From the NCBI GenBank assembly GCA_030605795.1, contig JAUWHR010000082.1, positions 1 to 54,702 of the forward strand: a DNA stretch of 54,702 nucleotides, given 5' to 3'. Below the pieces are notes generated by a model, which ran no database searches, was not told where the DNA came from, and was given only the letters and a program-made list of their open reading frames with translations. The position numbers were made by a program, and so were the translations under genes. Positions 35,197 through 45,613 of this stretch are shown here, piece after piece (within the stretch, counting starts at the first letter, position 1; every line of letters begins with the position of its first letter). This DNA is from Anaerolineae bacterium (GTDB taxonomy: Bacteria; Chloroflexota; Anaerolineae; Anaerolineales; E44-bin32).

Positions 35197-37710
35197 TTGA
35201 AGGAAGAATGGGATCTGAAGGTGCGGAATGTAATGCACAGATCAACTCGCAAATCACGTTCTTATCTGCTCCAAGAGGCAGCGCTGTTTCTCTTGCTTAG
35301 CTATATATTTTTAATTGGCGGAACTTTTAATGGGTTGGTACTCTACGATATCAACTTCATCAACGTTTTCTTTGTAACAGCTCTGGGATCGATTTGGATA
35401 GTATGGCGTGTGATAGGCAAGCGATCTGCCCCTGCTACCCGGCTTGATTGGCCAATCGTTGCATTCTTTGGCGCCTATGCCCTATCAACGGCTTTCTCGA
35501 CGGATCCACGTCGAAGTTTAATGGCATTGGTCCAACTCGGTTGCTACATCCTTGTCTTTTATCTGGTTGTTGATCTCCTTCGGGCGGGTTGGGAGTCTGA
35601 ATTGTTTGTAAAGACGCTGCTCCTGGTCAGCGGTTTCATCATCTTCTTTGGGCTTTGGGAGTTCGTACGCTGGTATGCTGAGTGGTTCTCGATAGGAGGT
35701 TGGTCTGAACTGATTCCACCTTCCACAATTCGAATACGTGCTTTTCTTGGCCATCCTAACTTCGTTGCCGCTTACTTCATCTCCTTGTTGCCGTTGGGGG
35801 TGGCGAGAGCTGTTGAAGAACGGCGCTCGTTGAACCGAACCCTTCTCTGTTTCTGGTCGGTTGTTGTTCTGGTGCTCATTTTCCTTACATCATCTCGAGG
35901 AGGATGGTTGGGGACGGCGGCAGCGCTCGGTTCGCTAATTATCTTGTTCCTGCTCGATCGATGGCAGACGGCGCTTAATACCTGGCGTCGATGGCGCCGA
36001 AAACCCGCTGTGATCGTGGTCTTGTTTATTATCATTGTCATCGGCCTGCTTGTTCTGGTGCCTCTGCTTACTCGGCAAGCGCAACATCCTACGCACGGAA
36101 GCGGTGTGAGCGCACGTTCGGGGATCTGGAGTGTTGCTTGGGCGAGCTTCAGAAAAGATCCGATTAGTGGGAATGGACCCTTTACCTATGGTACGGAGTT
36201 CATTCGCCAGTATTCAGTTCCCCCCCAGATGTTACTGGCTCATGCCCATAGTTATCCCTTCAACATCGGGGCTGAAACCGGAATTATTGGTCTTGCAACT
36301 CTTCTTTCTCTGACTATCGGAATATTCTTCTTGGGGTTGAGACGTTGGCGATCTGAAAAACCAGGCAATCGTGCGCCGCTGATAGGCTTACTCGCCAGCC
36401 TGGCCGGCCTGGCGACCCATAGTCTGTTTGACACGCCACAAACTTTTCCAGCACTAAACATCATCATCGCTATTCTTCTCGCCCAATTAGCTTTTAATGA
36501 CCGGCCTTCCCTCCACCGTTCTCTGAAAAGAGTTGGAGTTGGTTTGTTGATCCTTTGCTGGCTAATGGTCACAGGTTGTTTGTGGTACACGCTGCGAGCT
36601 TACTATCCACACACAAAAGGTGTGCAGGCTTCAAATCGAGGCGATTGGGCAACTGCTGCAAGTGAACTGGACAAGGGAGCAGTTCTCGATCCTCAGATGG
36701 CTTTCTACTGGCTGCAAGCTGGTTATGCTCATGGTCAATTGGCTCTTGACGACAACGGAATATTGGCAGATATGGATGAATTGGTTCTAGCAATCAATGC
36801 ATATGAACGCGGCGTTACTCTCGAACCGACCTATGCTACCAATTGGGCAAACCTAGGAGTGCTGCATTGGGCTCAGGGTGAGCACGAGAAAGCCATTGCA
36901 GACCTGGATCAAGCCGTTGAGCTCGCTCCCCTTGAGCCAGCCTTCAGCCTGACACGCGGCCGCATACATGAGGCAGTTGGACATCTAGAGCAGGCGGCAC
37001 TCGACTATGAGTTGTCACTTTCCCAACGTCCGAATTGGGCTAAAGCCTATTTCTTCAGAGAGACACCATTCCGGCGGCAGGTGAAAGAAGAATGGGCCGT
37101 AAGCAATCCGAATGCGCAGTTCCCCGGGGGTCCAGAGCTTGTGACAGGTTGGATCATGCTTGATCAGAATCGTTATCAGACTGCTCTCGAATTATTTGAA
37201 GAGTCGCTTGGCCTCAACACCCCAGAGGCTTACCTTGGCTTGGGATTGTCGTATTTAGGTCTAGGGAAGTGTGAGCAGGCGGAAACATTACTACACAAGG
37301 CGGATTTTATACCTCATCGTTCAGGATGGACTTCTGTGTTGGTCAAGTTGGCATTGGGCAAGGTCAACAAGGTATGTAGGGATTACCTGGAAGCGGTTTC
37401 ATATTACGAATCAGCATTACATCTGCTTGATATGACAACATCACTTGGTGTGGGTATGATGGGTAATTCGGATTATGGTTGGTACATCTTCAATCGCGAA
37501 AGCATCGCGGCGGACCTGCTCCCTGGGGTTGAATACATTATTCACAACGATGAGGTTGTGGAGGGTATGCTGGGGTTGGCTGAATGTTATGTCGAACTTA
37601 GTGATAATACAAAGGCTGCATTTGTCTATCAGCAGGTGCTTGAGGTTGCGCATGATAACGAAATTGCCGCCGAACGATTAAAAGGTTTTGATGAAAGTGT
37701 TACGCCATGA
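35197..37710 (+). CDS. O-antigen ligase (Wzy_C)-domain protein fused to TPR repeats
   Basis: A large, 837-residue fusion. The first half (about 25-475) has 11-12 membrane segments of the O-antigen ligase/polymerase family. The signature lies in FLGHPNFVAAYFISLLPLGV, TSSRGGWLGTAAALG and a periplasmic loop around SARSGIWSVAWASF and LAHAHSYPFNIGAETGIIG. The second half (about 480-835) holds TPR-like repeats (NWANLGVLHWAQGEHEKAIADLDQAVELAP and others; residues 548-577). Start choice is uncertain: TTG 35197, GTG 35221 or ATG 35233. It may be the Wzy-type polymerase or ligase for the polysaccharide made by the minus-strand cluster, which lacks one. Confidence 0.87.
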   Translation: MKEEWDLKVRNVMHRSTRKSRSYLLQEAALFLLLSYIFLIGGTFNGLVLYDINFINVFFVTALGSIWIVWRVIGKRSAPATRLDWPIVAFFGAYALSTAFSTDPRRSLMALVQLGCYILVFYLVVDLLRAGWESELFVKTLLLVSGFIIFFGLWEFVRWYAEWFSIGGWSELIPPSTIRIRAFLGHPNFVAAYFISLLPLGVARAVEERRSLNRTLLCFWSVVVLVLIFLTSSRGGWLGTAAALGSLIILFLLDRWQTALNTWRRWRRKPAVIVVLFIIIVIGLLVLVPLLTRQAQHPTHGSGVSARSGIWSVAWASFRKDPISGNGPFTYGTEFIRQYSVPPQMLLAHAHSYPFNIGAETGIIGLATLLSLTIGIFFLGLRRWRSEKPGNRAPLIGLLASLAGLATHSLFDTPQTFPALNIIIAILLAQLAFNDRPSLHRSLKRVGVGLLILCWLMVTGCLWYTLRAYYPHTKGVQASNRGDWATAASELDKGAVLDPQMAFYWLQAGYAHGQLALDDNGILADMDELVLAINAYERGVTLEPTYATNWANLGVLHWAQGEHEKAIADLDQAVELAPLEPAFSLTRGRIHEAVGHLEQAALDYELSLSQRPNWAKAYFFRETPFRRQVKEEWAVSNPNAQFPGGPELVTGWIMLDQNRYQTALELFEESLGLNTPEAYLGLGLSYLGLGKCEQAETLLHKADFIPHRSGWTSVLVKLALGKVNKVCRDYLEAVSYYESALHLLDMTTSLGVGMMGNSDYGWYIFNRESIAADLLPGVEYIIHNDEVVEGMLGLAECYVELSDNTKAAFVYQQVLEVAHDNEIAAERLKGFDESVTP

Positions 37711-37796
37711 ACAATAACGGGAGCGGTTCTTGCTTAAATACTATGCATAAATCGCCAGTCGATGGTCCGTAACTTTTGCATCAGGGATGTTGTAAC

Positions 37797-38975
37797 TTGA
37801 GCTCACGTTTCGCCCGCTTCCCTTGGAATCTTGCAGGACTATTTTTGGCGATTCGCCTGATGTCTCTGATGGGATTACCGTTGGAGGGACTGCGCGGTTA
37901 TGGGGACTTGATACACTTCTATAAGCTTGCCGGATTGGGACGACCGTTTATTGACTACTGGGTTGAATTTCCGCCGCTTTTTCCAGTTTTGAATGTATTT
38001 CTGAAGCAATTATCCGGTGGGCAAGAACATGTCTATAACTACTTACTGATCACCATACTTTCTTTTGCTCAAGCTGGTAATCTGGTTATTTTCGGCAAAC
38101 TCGCCCTGAAATTTTTCGGAGAAACCAAGGCTAACCGTATAGGGTGGATCTACTTCGCATTTCTATTGGGTCTCTCCTATGGCTGGTGGTATTTCGACCC
38201 TATTGCTGTTTTTGCGATGTTGGTTGGTCTCTATTGGCTTCTTGAGGGCGAGGATGGCCGGGCCGGATTTGCCCTGGCGGCAGGTATACTCACCAAGTGG
38301 TTCCCCGCGCTTACATTGGCGGTGGCATGGAGGTTTCGCCCAATACGACGAGCTCTGTTAGTGACAGTGATAGCCATAGGAACAACGGCGGTAGTGTTTG
38401 CGATCCTCTTCTTGCTTTCGCCTGAGATGACCTTGGCCTCACTGACCTCACAGATTAGCAAAGGATCTTGGGAGACTGTCTGGGCGTTGTTGGACGGTAA
38501 CCTGTCGACGGGAAATTTTGGCTCTGTATGGCAGCGTTTCGACCCAGCAACTGCAAGCTTACCTCAAGGCAACCCGCCAGTCGTTCCTCCAGTTCTCATG
38601 CTTGCCCTCTTCCTTGGACTTGGGGGATGGCTTTTTAGCAGAATGAAGGATAGAAGCGACCGATCAGCAATTTCATTTCTTGGTTTGACTTGGTCAATTT
38701 TTCTTTTGTGGTCGCCGGGTTGGAGCCCCCAGTGGATTTTGTATCTCCTCCCAATAATCCTATTGAGCATGCCCGTTACTCGTGGCATTGGATTTTCTCT
38801 CAACTTAATATTCGTCTCATTACTTGAATGGCCGATCCTGCTCTCTCGCGGTCGTTTCGACCTTCTATGGCTGCCGATTGTCATAAGGACAATGCTCCTA
38901 GTCCTATTGGCAGTCGCGTTCGGTCGGGTTGCCCTCTCTCGGCAGGGTGAAGATCATCTGCGAGGTGTGCGTTGA
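37797..38975 (+). CDS. GT-C-like membrane mannosyltransferase family protein
   Basis: About 392 residues, about nine membrane segments. A TTG at 37797 has an AGGGA about nine bases upstream, and an upstream TTG-type start at 37776 is an alternative. After the first segment are LRGYGDLIHFYKLA and GRPFIDYWVEFPPLFP, an acidic first loop as in polyprenyl-phosphate mannosyltransferases. Later LAAGILTKWFPALTLAVAWR is the conserved Lys/Trp segment. The stop overlaps the next start (TTGA). Confidence 0.78.
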   Translation: MSSRFARFPWNLAGLFLAIRLMSLMGLPLEGLRGYGDLIHFYKLAGLGRPFIDYWVEFPPLFPVLNVFLKQLSGGQEHVYNYLLITILSFAQAGNLVIFGKLALKFFGETKANRIGWIYFAFLLGLSYGWWYFDPIAVFAMLVGLYWLLEGEDGRAGFALAAGILTKWFPALTLAVAWRFRPIRRALLVTVIAIGTTAVVFAILFLLSPEMTLASLTSQISKGSWETVWALLDGNLSTGNFGSVWQRFDPATASLPQGNPPVVPPVLMLALFLGLGGWLFSRMKDRSDRSAISFLGLTWSIFLLWSPGWSPQWILYLLPIILLSMPVTRGIGFSLNLIFVSLLEWPILLSRGRFDLLWLPIVIRTMLLVLLAVAFGRVALSRQGEDHLRGVR

Positions 38976-40204
38976 TTATTAACAACTCCAACTGGTTACG
39001 GGTGTTATTGGTGCTCTTTATTTTGGCTATGATCATCGGCCTCGGTATCGCCAACTACCGATTTGTTTTACAGGCGCCAGGTGGGAACGACTTTCTCGCG
39101 CGTTGGGTCGGAGCATATTACTGGGTCGTTAAGGGGGTCAATCCCTACGATCCTCAGGTGAGCTTAGCCGCTCAGGAGATGATCTACGGTCGACCAGCCG
39201 ATCCATCCAACGGAGAGGATCTTGCGCATTTTGTTTATCCGTTACCAGCAATGATCTTCTTTGCTCCCTTTGGCCTGCTTACCTATCCCATCGCACGAGC
39301 CTTGTGGATGACTCTCTTAGAGATTGGCCTTCCGTTGTTGACTTTGATGGGAGTGCAATTGGCACGCTGGAAGCCATCGGGGGTTCTCCTGGTTTTTTTA
39401 CTGGTCTTTTCAGTCGTGTGGTATCACGGCTTTCGTTCTGTGGTTGTTGGTCAGTTCGCTGTAGTCGAAGCCCTACTAATGGCAGGCGCCTTGCTGGCCA
39501 TACAGAGGCGTCTGGATAGTGTGGCAGGGATCCTTCTAGCGCTCTCCATCGCTAAACCACAGATGTCAGTTCTGCTGATCCCATTTGTCATCCTCTGGGC
39601 TGTACGATCAAGGCGGTGGGAGCTTATATCTTGGACGCTTGGATCGATTGTGGTCTTGGTAGGTATTTCTCTAGCCCTGATCCCAAATTGGCCTTTGCTC
39701 TGGCTCCGCCAGTTGATCGAATACCCGAAGTACACCGAGCTTGGGCCACCAATATCCATCCTCGCCGGGTTGGTTCCAAGCGCCTCAAAAGGTATCACTT
39801 ACGGGCTGACAGCCCTAGCCCTGCTGTACTTGGTTTGGGAGTGGGTATTAGCCATGGGTAAGGAGGATCGCTGGTTTCAATGGACAGCAGCCCTTACGAT
39901 CGTCATCACAAATCTAGTCGTATTTCGTACCGCAACTACAAATTATGTAGTGCTGTTGCCTGTTCTTTGCATGGTTTTTGGGATGTGGTGCGGGCGTTGG
40001 AACCGTCGGGGGACAATCTTTACCTGGCTGGCTTTATTCATCATGCTGATTGGTTTGTGGGGGCTTTTCCTATCGACAGTGGAGGGTAACACCGAAAGTG
40101 CGATTATGTATCTACCTCTACCACTGCTAACTTTACTGGGCTTGTTGTGGTCTCGTTGGTGGACGGTCAGTGCTCCACGACTTCCACCAGGGTTGTGGAG
40201 GTAA
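38972..40204 (+). CDS. GT87-like (DUF2029) membrane glycosyltransferase
   Basis: A 410-residue protein with about 11 hydrophobic segments. The TTG start overlaps the previous stop by four bases, and GAGGTG lies four bases ahead. The first extracytoplasmic loop has GGNDFLARWVGAYYWVVKGVNPYDP, then FVYPLPAMIFFAPFGLLTYPIARALW. These are the typical GT87 pattern of polyprenyl-phosphate-mannose-type transferases. Also LLALSIAKPQMSVLLIPFV. The transferred sugar is unknown. Confidence 0.85.
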   Translation: MIINNSNWLRVLLVLFILAMIIGLGIANYRFVLQAPGGNDFLARWVGAYYWVVKGVNPYDPQVSLAAQEMIYGRPADPSNGEDLAHFVYPLPAMIFFAPFGLLTYPIARALWMTLLEIGLPLLTLMGVQLARWKPSGVLLVFLLVFSVVWYHGFRSVVVGQFAVVEALLMAGALLAIQRRLDSVAGILLALSIAKPQMSVLLIPFVILWAVRSRRWELISWTLGSIVVLVGISLALIPNWPLLWLRQLIEYPKYTELGPPISILAGLVPSASKGITYGLTALALLYLVWEWVLAMGKEDRWFQWTAALTIVITNLVVFRTATTNYVVLLPVLCMVFGMWCGRWNRRGTIFTWLALFIMLIGLWGLFLSTVEGNTESAIMYLPLPLLTLLGLLWSRWWTVSAPRLPPGLWR

Positions 40205-40287
40205 TGGAGTTGGCATGAAGGAGTGTTTCTCTCCGACTAACATTGCAGGTATATTGAAGGTTTCTGATCCGAAGTGATATTTAGTAC

Positions 40288-42300
40288 TTGAAGAAATTGC
40301 CTATGAACTTGCGAAAATATTTATTATCTGGGCTTGTCTTGGTCTGGGCTTTTGCCCTGATCCTTGCTTACTACATTTTCCACAAGCCGATTAACGTGGA
40401 GCAGGTGTCGGCGTTGGGAAAAACGATATGGGCGGCCGTTTTAGCTGGCACGATTGTCTTGCTAAGTGCCGGGACCGGACGGCGGTTAATTGGGCGTCGG
40501 TTGAGTGCAAGCCAATCACCTCCTCTTGAGAGGTTGATGTTGGAGGTAGGCCTGGGGTTTGGGGTTTTGGGAATAGTCTGGCTCGGCTTGGGGTTGTTGG
40601 GTGGACTAAAGCCGGCAGTGGGATGGGGAATGTTGATTGTGATTGGGGTGCTTGCTGGTTCGTCCGCCATCGAATGGACGCTAAGCTTAATCCGAGAAGT
40701 TAGAAGCATTTTCCCACGTTCACGGGCTGAAGTATGGCTAGCTACTTTTGTACTCTTCATGATCGCTATCGCGCTCTTCTATGCTTTATCCCCGCCCGTT
40801 GACTGGGATTCGCTGCTCTATCACCTCACTGGACCGAAGGAAAACATCGCTTTGAGCCGGCTTGTAGTTGACCCATGGCTTCCCGAGACAGGTTACCCAC
40901 AGGCGGTTGAGATGCATTACACATGGGTGATGCTGCTGGGTTCGCCCAGGGCTGCAGGCGCACTCCACTGGTCCTTTGGCCTCTTAACTCTATTTATAGT
41001 CTGGCAATGGGGTGTAGAGTTAGCCGATCGGCGTACCGGATGGCTTTCATGCGCATTGCTTCTCAGTGCAACCACATTTCCGAGCCTGATGGGTAAAGCC
41101 TATATCGATGCAGCCACGATTTTTTACGCTGCGGCCGGCTTTGCTGCTCTACGTCGTTGGCGGGATTCCCGAATAGCTCACAATTTGGTGATCGCGGGTG
41201 CTATGGCTGGGCTTGCCTTTGGTACCAAATACACTGGCTTGGTAATTGGCTTGGGGTTGGCATTCTTGATCATAATTGCGGAACCGCGTCGAGCATTGCG
41301 AAATGTGATGATCTTTGGTTTGCCAGCTGTTGTCTTGAGCGCCCCCTGGATGGTGAAGAACGCCATACTGGCTGGTAATCCAACCTATCCCTTCTTCTTC
41401 AGTGGGTTGGGCTGGGATCCCATTCGCGCCGCTTGGTACGGTCAACCGGGCACAGGTCTGCTTTACTCTGACCCCTGGAAGCTGATCGTCGCGCCCATCA
41501 TCATGATGATCGTCGGCACAGAGGGCACATCGACTTGGCATGCTACCTTCGGACCGTTGTTTCTGATGTTGGCGCCGGCGATCGCTTATCGGTGGAAATA
41601 TCAAACCTGTCGTCCATGGTTACGGGATGCACTCCTTTTTGCCCTGGTGCTTTATGTTGCCTGGCTCTACGGCGCGGCTGAATCAAGGTTGATGATCCAG
41701 CCTCGTTTTCTCTTCCCCGCGCTGCCTCCTCTGGCAGTATTGTCGGCTCTTGCATTCAATTCGTTGCGTTCGTTGGAGGGTAAATCCTTTGCAGTACATC
41801 GTATATTGGGCGCATTTATCGCGTTGGTATTGGCGTTAAGTGCTTTCAGGACTGGGAGTGAATTAATGCGAGATCGGGTGCTCCCGGTGTTGACCGGGGT
41901 GCTTTCGGAAGAGGACTATCTCTATCACCATCTGGGTTGGCACTATGCTGCGATGCGGACGATTGAGGACTTGTCGGATGGTTCACGAGTTCTATTCTTG
42001 TTCGAACCCCGAAGCTATTACTGTCCACCGGGCCGTTGCTTGCCGGATGGGATTCTGGATGTTTGGTACCATGCTCGCCGCCAGGGTAATACGGCTGATA
42101 GCCTGGTCGAAGTATGGCGTGAGGAGGGGGTCTCTCATGTTCTCCTATATGCCCTGGGCGCTCAAACACTTCGGGAAGCTGGAGAGGATCCCTTCACCAA
42201 AGAGGATTGGGTTGAGTTGGAACGTCTGCAAACTCAACAAATGAAGCTGGTCGAAAACTTTGGGGATGTTTATTTACTTTTTGAATTATATCCTGAGTAA
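40288..42300 (+). CDS. Large GT39/PMT-like membrane glycosyltransferase
   Basis: 670 residues, about 13-14 hydrophobic segments. The first six segments precede the catalytic-type loop SPPVDWDSLLYHLTGPKENI, so the protein has an N-terminal extension against ordinary GT39. ATG at 40303 is an alternative start; neither start has a good ribosome site. The C-terminal soluble part (from about 545) has EEDYLYHHLGWHYAAMRTI and LFEPRSYYCPPGRC with two Cys. Its acceptor is unknown. Confidence 0.8.
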   Translation: MKKLPMNLRKYLLSGLVLVWAFALILAYYIFHKPINVEQVSALGKTIWAAVLAGTIVLLSAGTGRRLIGRRLSASQSPPLERLMLEVGLGFGVLGIVWLGLGLLGGLKPAVGWGMLIVIGVLAGSSAIEWTLSLIREVRSIFPRSRAEVWLATFVLFMIAIALFYALSPPVDWDSLLYHLTGPKENIALSRLVVDPWLPETGYPQAVEMHYTWVMLLGSPRAAGALHWSFGLLTLFIVWQWGVELADRRTGWLSCALLLSATTFPSLMGKAYIDAATIFYAAAGFAALRRWRDSRIAHNLVIAGAMAGLAFGTKYTGLVIGLGLAFLIIIAEPRRALRNVMIFGLPAVVLSAPWMVKNAILAGNPTYPFFFSGLGWDPIRAAWYGQPGTGLLYSDPWKLIVAPIIMMIVGTEGTSTWHATFGPLFLMLAPAIAYRWKYQTCRPWLRDALLFALVLYVAWLYGAAESRLMIQPRFLFPALPPLAVLSALAFNSLRSLEGKSFAVHRILGAFIALVLALSAFRTGSELMRDRVLPVLTGVLSEEDYLYHHLGWHYAAMRTIEDLSDGSRVLFLFEPRSYYCPPGRCLPDGILDVWYHARRQGNTADSLVEVWREEGVSHVLLYALGAQTLREAGEDPFTKEDWVELERLQTQQMKLVENFGDVYLLFELYPE

Positions 42301-42366
42301 TTGTGGTAGCACGGTTCAGACCGATCCAGGCTGGGCATAATCCTATCAGCTCGTTCTAGGGCATAC

Positions 42367-43941
42367 GTGTATGAGGTGTTGAGAAGAATTGTGATTTGGA
42401 AGAACACGCAAGCTAAGGCAGGGGATGCAAATCGAGAGGGACGAGGTCGGAATTTCGAGATCATACTCCTTACTATCCTAGTCCTTGGTTTCTTGATCCG
42501 CCTCCCTGGATTGGCCAGCAGGCCAATGTGGTACGACGAATCCTTCTCGGTCCTTTTCTCGCGCACTGGTCTTTCGGCGATGCTAGAAGGCACGCTGAGT
42601 GAAGTGGAGGGTGCGGCAGCAGATGTCCATCCTCTGCTTTACTACAGCGTTCTTTGGGGATGGATGAGGATTGTCGGGGAGAGCCCGGTGGCAGTGCGTG
42701 CACTTTCTATCCTAATCAGCTTGGGCGTGCTGATTTTAGCCTGGCGTCTGGCATACGAGACTTTCGGTCCGCGGGCTAGTTTGCTGGCGATTTTTCTTGT
42801 CGCCCTCTCTCCATTCCAAATTCATTATGCCCAGGAAGCGCGCATGTATGGGTTATTGACCTTCTGGCTCCTGGGGGCAACACTTGTCGTTTTGCGAGGT
42901 CTAAAGGGGGATGAATGGTGGCCATGGATTGTGTTCGGCATTCTCTCCGCCTTGGCGATGTATACCCATGTCCTGGCCGCGGGTTATCTGATCCCCCTTG
43001 CACTGACGCCTTTTCTGGTGCGATCTAGGTGGGCTGGTAGACGATTGTTAGCGTCATGTGTTGTGGCCGTTGCACTCTACCTACCCTGGTTGGTGCAATT
43101 ACCGACACAGATTGCCAAGGTCCAACAAGCCTATTGGATCTCAAGACCTGGGGTTGTCGACCTTGTCCAAACAATGATGACCTTTGTGACCGGTCTTCCT
43201 GTACTTCCGGTTTTATTACCCTTCATTCTTTTTACCGCGTTGCTGATTGTGGCTTTGGTTGTGGTTCAGACTATGCGCGCAGTCCGGTTGCGACAACCCA
43301 CAGCTCCACAGGGATTATGGATGGCCTTTTTAACTCTTACGCCGGTTATGCTCATTTTCCTGGTGTCTCAATGGCGTCCAGTGTTCATTCAACGTGCTTT
43401 ATTACCCTCCGGAACCGTTTTCCTCATTTGGCTTGCCTGGATATATAACCGTACGCAGATGCCAAAGCATGTAGCGGTCATAAGTGGCGGGATCTTGCTG
43501 CTAGGTATGGCGGCTGGAATCGTCGGGCAAATGACATATGCTGGCTTCCCATATGCACCTTATGCGGAGGTTAATGCCGACCTGCACCAACGCTTGGAGG
43601 CTGAAGACATCGTGCTGCACTCCAGCAAATTGACCATGCTTCCAGCGGTTTACTATGATGAAAAGTTGCCCCATCGCTATTTGGCCGATCCACCGGGCTC
43701 TGGCTCTGACACTCTCGCATTGCCCACTCAGCAGGTGCTCGGTCTTATAGCATTCCCTGATGTCGAGTCTGCGGTAGACAGCGCAGACTCGGTCTTTTTT
43801 ATCATCTTCTCACGGGAGCTTACGGAGTATCAAGAATTGGGATTCACCGCGCATCCTCATCTTTCCTGGTTGGAGGCCCATTTCAAACAGATTAACCAAT
43901 GGAAATACAAGGATCTTCTGGTCTATGAATTCTCGCGTTAG
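42367..43941 (+). CDS. GT39-family (PMT-like) glycosyltransferase
   Basis: 524 residues, the clearest GT39 of the block. The first loop has SRPMWYDESFSVLFS with the Asp-Glu pair. The second has ADVHPLLYYSVLWGWMRIVG, and the third the conserved PFQIHYAQEARMYGLLTF. About 11 membrane segments and a short soluble C terminus follow. Such enzymes use polyprenyl-phosphate sugars and glycosylate proteins or glycolipids outside the cytoplasm. It overlaps the next gene by 17 bases. Confidence 0.9.
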   Translation: MYEVLRRIVIWKNTQAKAGDANREGRGRNFEIILLTILVLGFLIRLPGLASRPMWYDESFSVLFSRTGLSAMLEGTLSEVEGAAADVHPLLYYSVLWGWMRIVGESPVAVRALSILISLGVLILAWRLAYETFGPRASLLAIFLVALSPFQIHYAQEARMYGLLTFWLLGATLVVLRGLKGDEWWPWIVFGILSALAMYTHVLAAGYLIPLALTPFLVRSRWAGRRLLASCVVAVALYLPWLVQLPTQIAKVQQAYWISRPGVVDLVQTMMTFVTGLPVLPVLLPFILFTALLIVALVVVQTMRAVRLRQPTAPQGLWMAFLTLTPVMLIFLVSQWRPVFIQRALLPSGTVFLIWLAWIYNRTQMPKHVAVISGGILLLGMAAGIVGQMTYAGFPYAPYAEVNADLHQRLEAEDIVLHSSKLTMLPAVYYDEKLPHRYLADPPGSGSDTLALPTQQVLGLIAFPDVESAVDSADSVFFIIFSRELTEYQELGFTAHPHLSWLEAHFKQINQWKYKDLLVYEFSR

Positions 43942-45613
43942 TCCAGCGGAGTGGCGCTGGCTGGCAGTGGTTTCATTGCTCATAATGGCTCTATCTTCGC
44001 TGCCGGTTGTAGCCGGATTCGCCGCCCAAACGCCTGAGATGATCTTCAACGGAGTGGTTTTAGATCGCCAAGATTTCGCCGTGCATTTGGCTTCAATGCA
44101 GCAAGGACTGCGGGGGGAATGGGAATACAGCCTATTGTTCACCACCGAACCAAGTAACGCTAAACCAGTTAAATTGGCTTACATCACACTTGGGCATATT
44201 GCGTATTGGCTTCATCTGGATCTTGTCCTTACCTACCATATTGGGCGATGGGTATTAGGGCTTGGGGTATTGGCAATGATCTACCGGTTAATGGCTATGA
44301 CCTTTGAGCCTATATTGCTACGTCGCATCGGTTACCTCCTGGCAGCTACCGCCTCTGGGCTGGGGTGGATCATGTTGGTAATTGACTGGCTACCAGATCC
44401 GCAGATTTGGCCGGTTGACTTCTGGCTAATAGATATGTACACATTCTTCAGTCTGGCTACCTTCCCCCATTTTGCAGCAGTGGCGTTGCTAATTCTTACT
44501 ATGGCGATTTCATACTTGAACTTCATTGAGACGGGGAAGGTGGGTTACTGGGTGCTTACCGCGATCGCCGGCGTACTAATCATCCCCATACAACCCTTTT
44601 CGGTAGCTATCGGTGATTTGATCGCCGGTGGAGCTGTCATTGCATCATGGCGGAAGCAGGGGAAGGTTCGTCTAGTTGAACTCATGGCTCTGACTGGTCT
44701 GATCGCTGCTCAGGCGCCACTGTTATGGCTCAATGCGCGTGCCTTCACAACTGGTACCACATGGCAGAATTTCGCCGCACAACACATTATGCTTTCTCCG
44801 CCTCCGATATATTATTTACTCGGAATTGGCATTCTCGGACCTTTGGCTGCCTGGGGGGGATGTATCGCTTGGCGGCGTCGAAACCTGGTGGGGGTAACGG
44901 CGTTGTGTTGGACTATAGGAGCATTGATATTATGCTATGCGCCACTTCGATTTCAGCGCCGTTTTAGCGCTGATCTAACTATACCACTCGGTTTGCTCGC
45001 GGCGTTGGCGCTCGGTTTGGGGTTTCTCCCTTGGTTGTACAAGCACCGACAATGGAAGAGATGGGGACCGCTCCTTATGCTTCTGGTCGTCGTGGCCGCA
45101 TCACCTTCCTCCTTGTATCTGAGTGCAGGGAGCGCGCTCTATGCAAGCAAGCAGCCTGTACCGCTATTCGACCCTGCGCCGCTGGTGCGCGCGGTGGACT
45201 GGCTCGGTGAGCACGCTGGTCCGGATGACGCGTTACTTGCCTCAACCCGCTCAGGATTGCTCGTTCCGCCAAGGACTGGGCTACGTACCTACGTGGGACA
45301 CCCTATTGAGACCCTGGATTACACGCAGAAGGATGAGCAGGTAAAGGCGTTTTTCCGCAAAGATGGTATGACCATGGTTGAAAGAATGCGATTTTTATCT
45401 GAATGTGGCTGCAATTGGGTGATTTTCGGACCATACGAAGGGGGCGAAGACGAGGCTTTTGATCCTGGCTCCTTGTCCATCTTACAGCTCGAATACCAGG
45501 AACAGGGGATTCGACTCTATCGCATCATCCAGAAGGTTGGAGCGGTGTATAGTCAACCCTCTTTTTATATGCGAGACGCGGACTTACGGTGGGAAAAGGA
45601 ATTGGAGTTGTGA
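43925..45613 (+). CDS. Multi-pass membrane protein, GT-C-like
   Basis: 562 residues with about 11 hydrophobic segments and a soluble C terminus (from about 420; AVDWLGEHAGPDDALLASTR). Its first loop has FNGVVLDRQDFAVHLASMQQGL with an Asp pair. No strict GT39 motif was recognised, so it is a less certain member of the block. The ATG lies inside the end of the previous gene (17-base overlap) and its own stop overlaps the next GTG as GTGA. Confidence 0.72.
   Translation: MNSRVSPAEWRWLAVVSLLIMALSSLPVVAGFAAQTPEMIFNGVVLDRQDFAVHLASMQQGLRGEWEYSLLFTTEPSNAKPVKLAYITLGHIAYWLHLDLVLTYHIGRWVLGLGVLAMIYRLMAMTFEPILLRRIGYLLAATASGLGWIMLVIDWLPDPQIWPVDFWLIDMYTFFSLATFPHFAAVALLILTMAISYLNFIETGKVGYWVLTAIAGVLIIPIQPFSVAIGDLIAGGAVIASWRKQGKVRLVELMALTGLIAAQAPLLWLNARAFTTGTTWQNFAAQHIMLSPPPIYYLLGIGILGPLAAWGGCIAWRRRNLVGVTALCWTIGALILCYAPLRFQRRFSADLTIPLGLLAALALGLGFLPWLYKHRQWKRWGPLLMLLVVVAASPSSLYLSAGSALYASKQPVPLFDPAPLVRAVDWLGEHAGPDDALLASTRSGLLVPPRTGLRTYVGHPIETLDYTQKDEQVKAFFRKDGMTMVERMRFLSECGCNWVIFGPYEGGEDEAFDPGSLSILQLEYQEQGIRLYRIIQKVGAVYSQPSFYMRDADLRWEKELEL

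Noticed and set aside
41149..41604. Long antisense frame inside the membrane protein at 40288
   Set aside because: Lies wholly inside a well-supported membrane-protein gene; no start signal or conserved domain.
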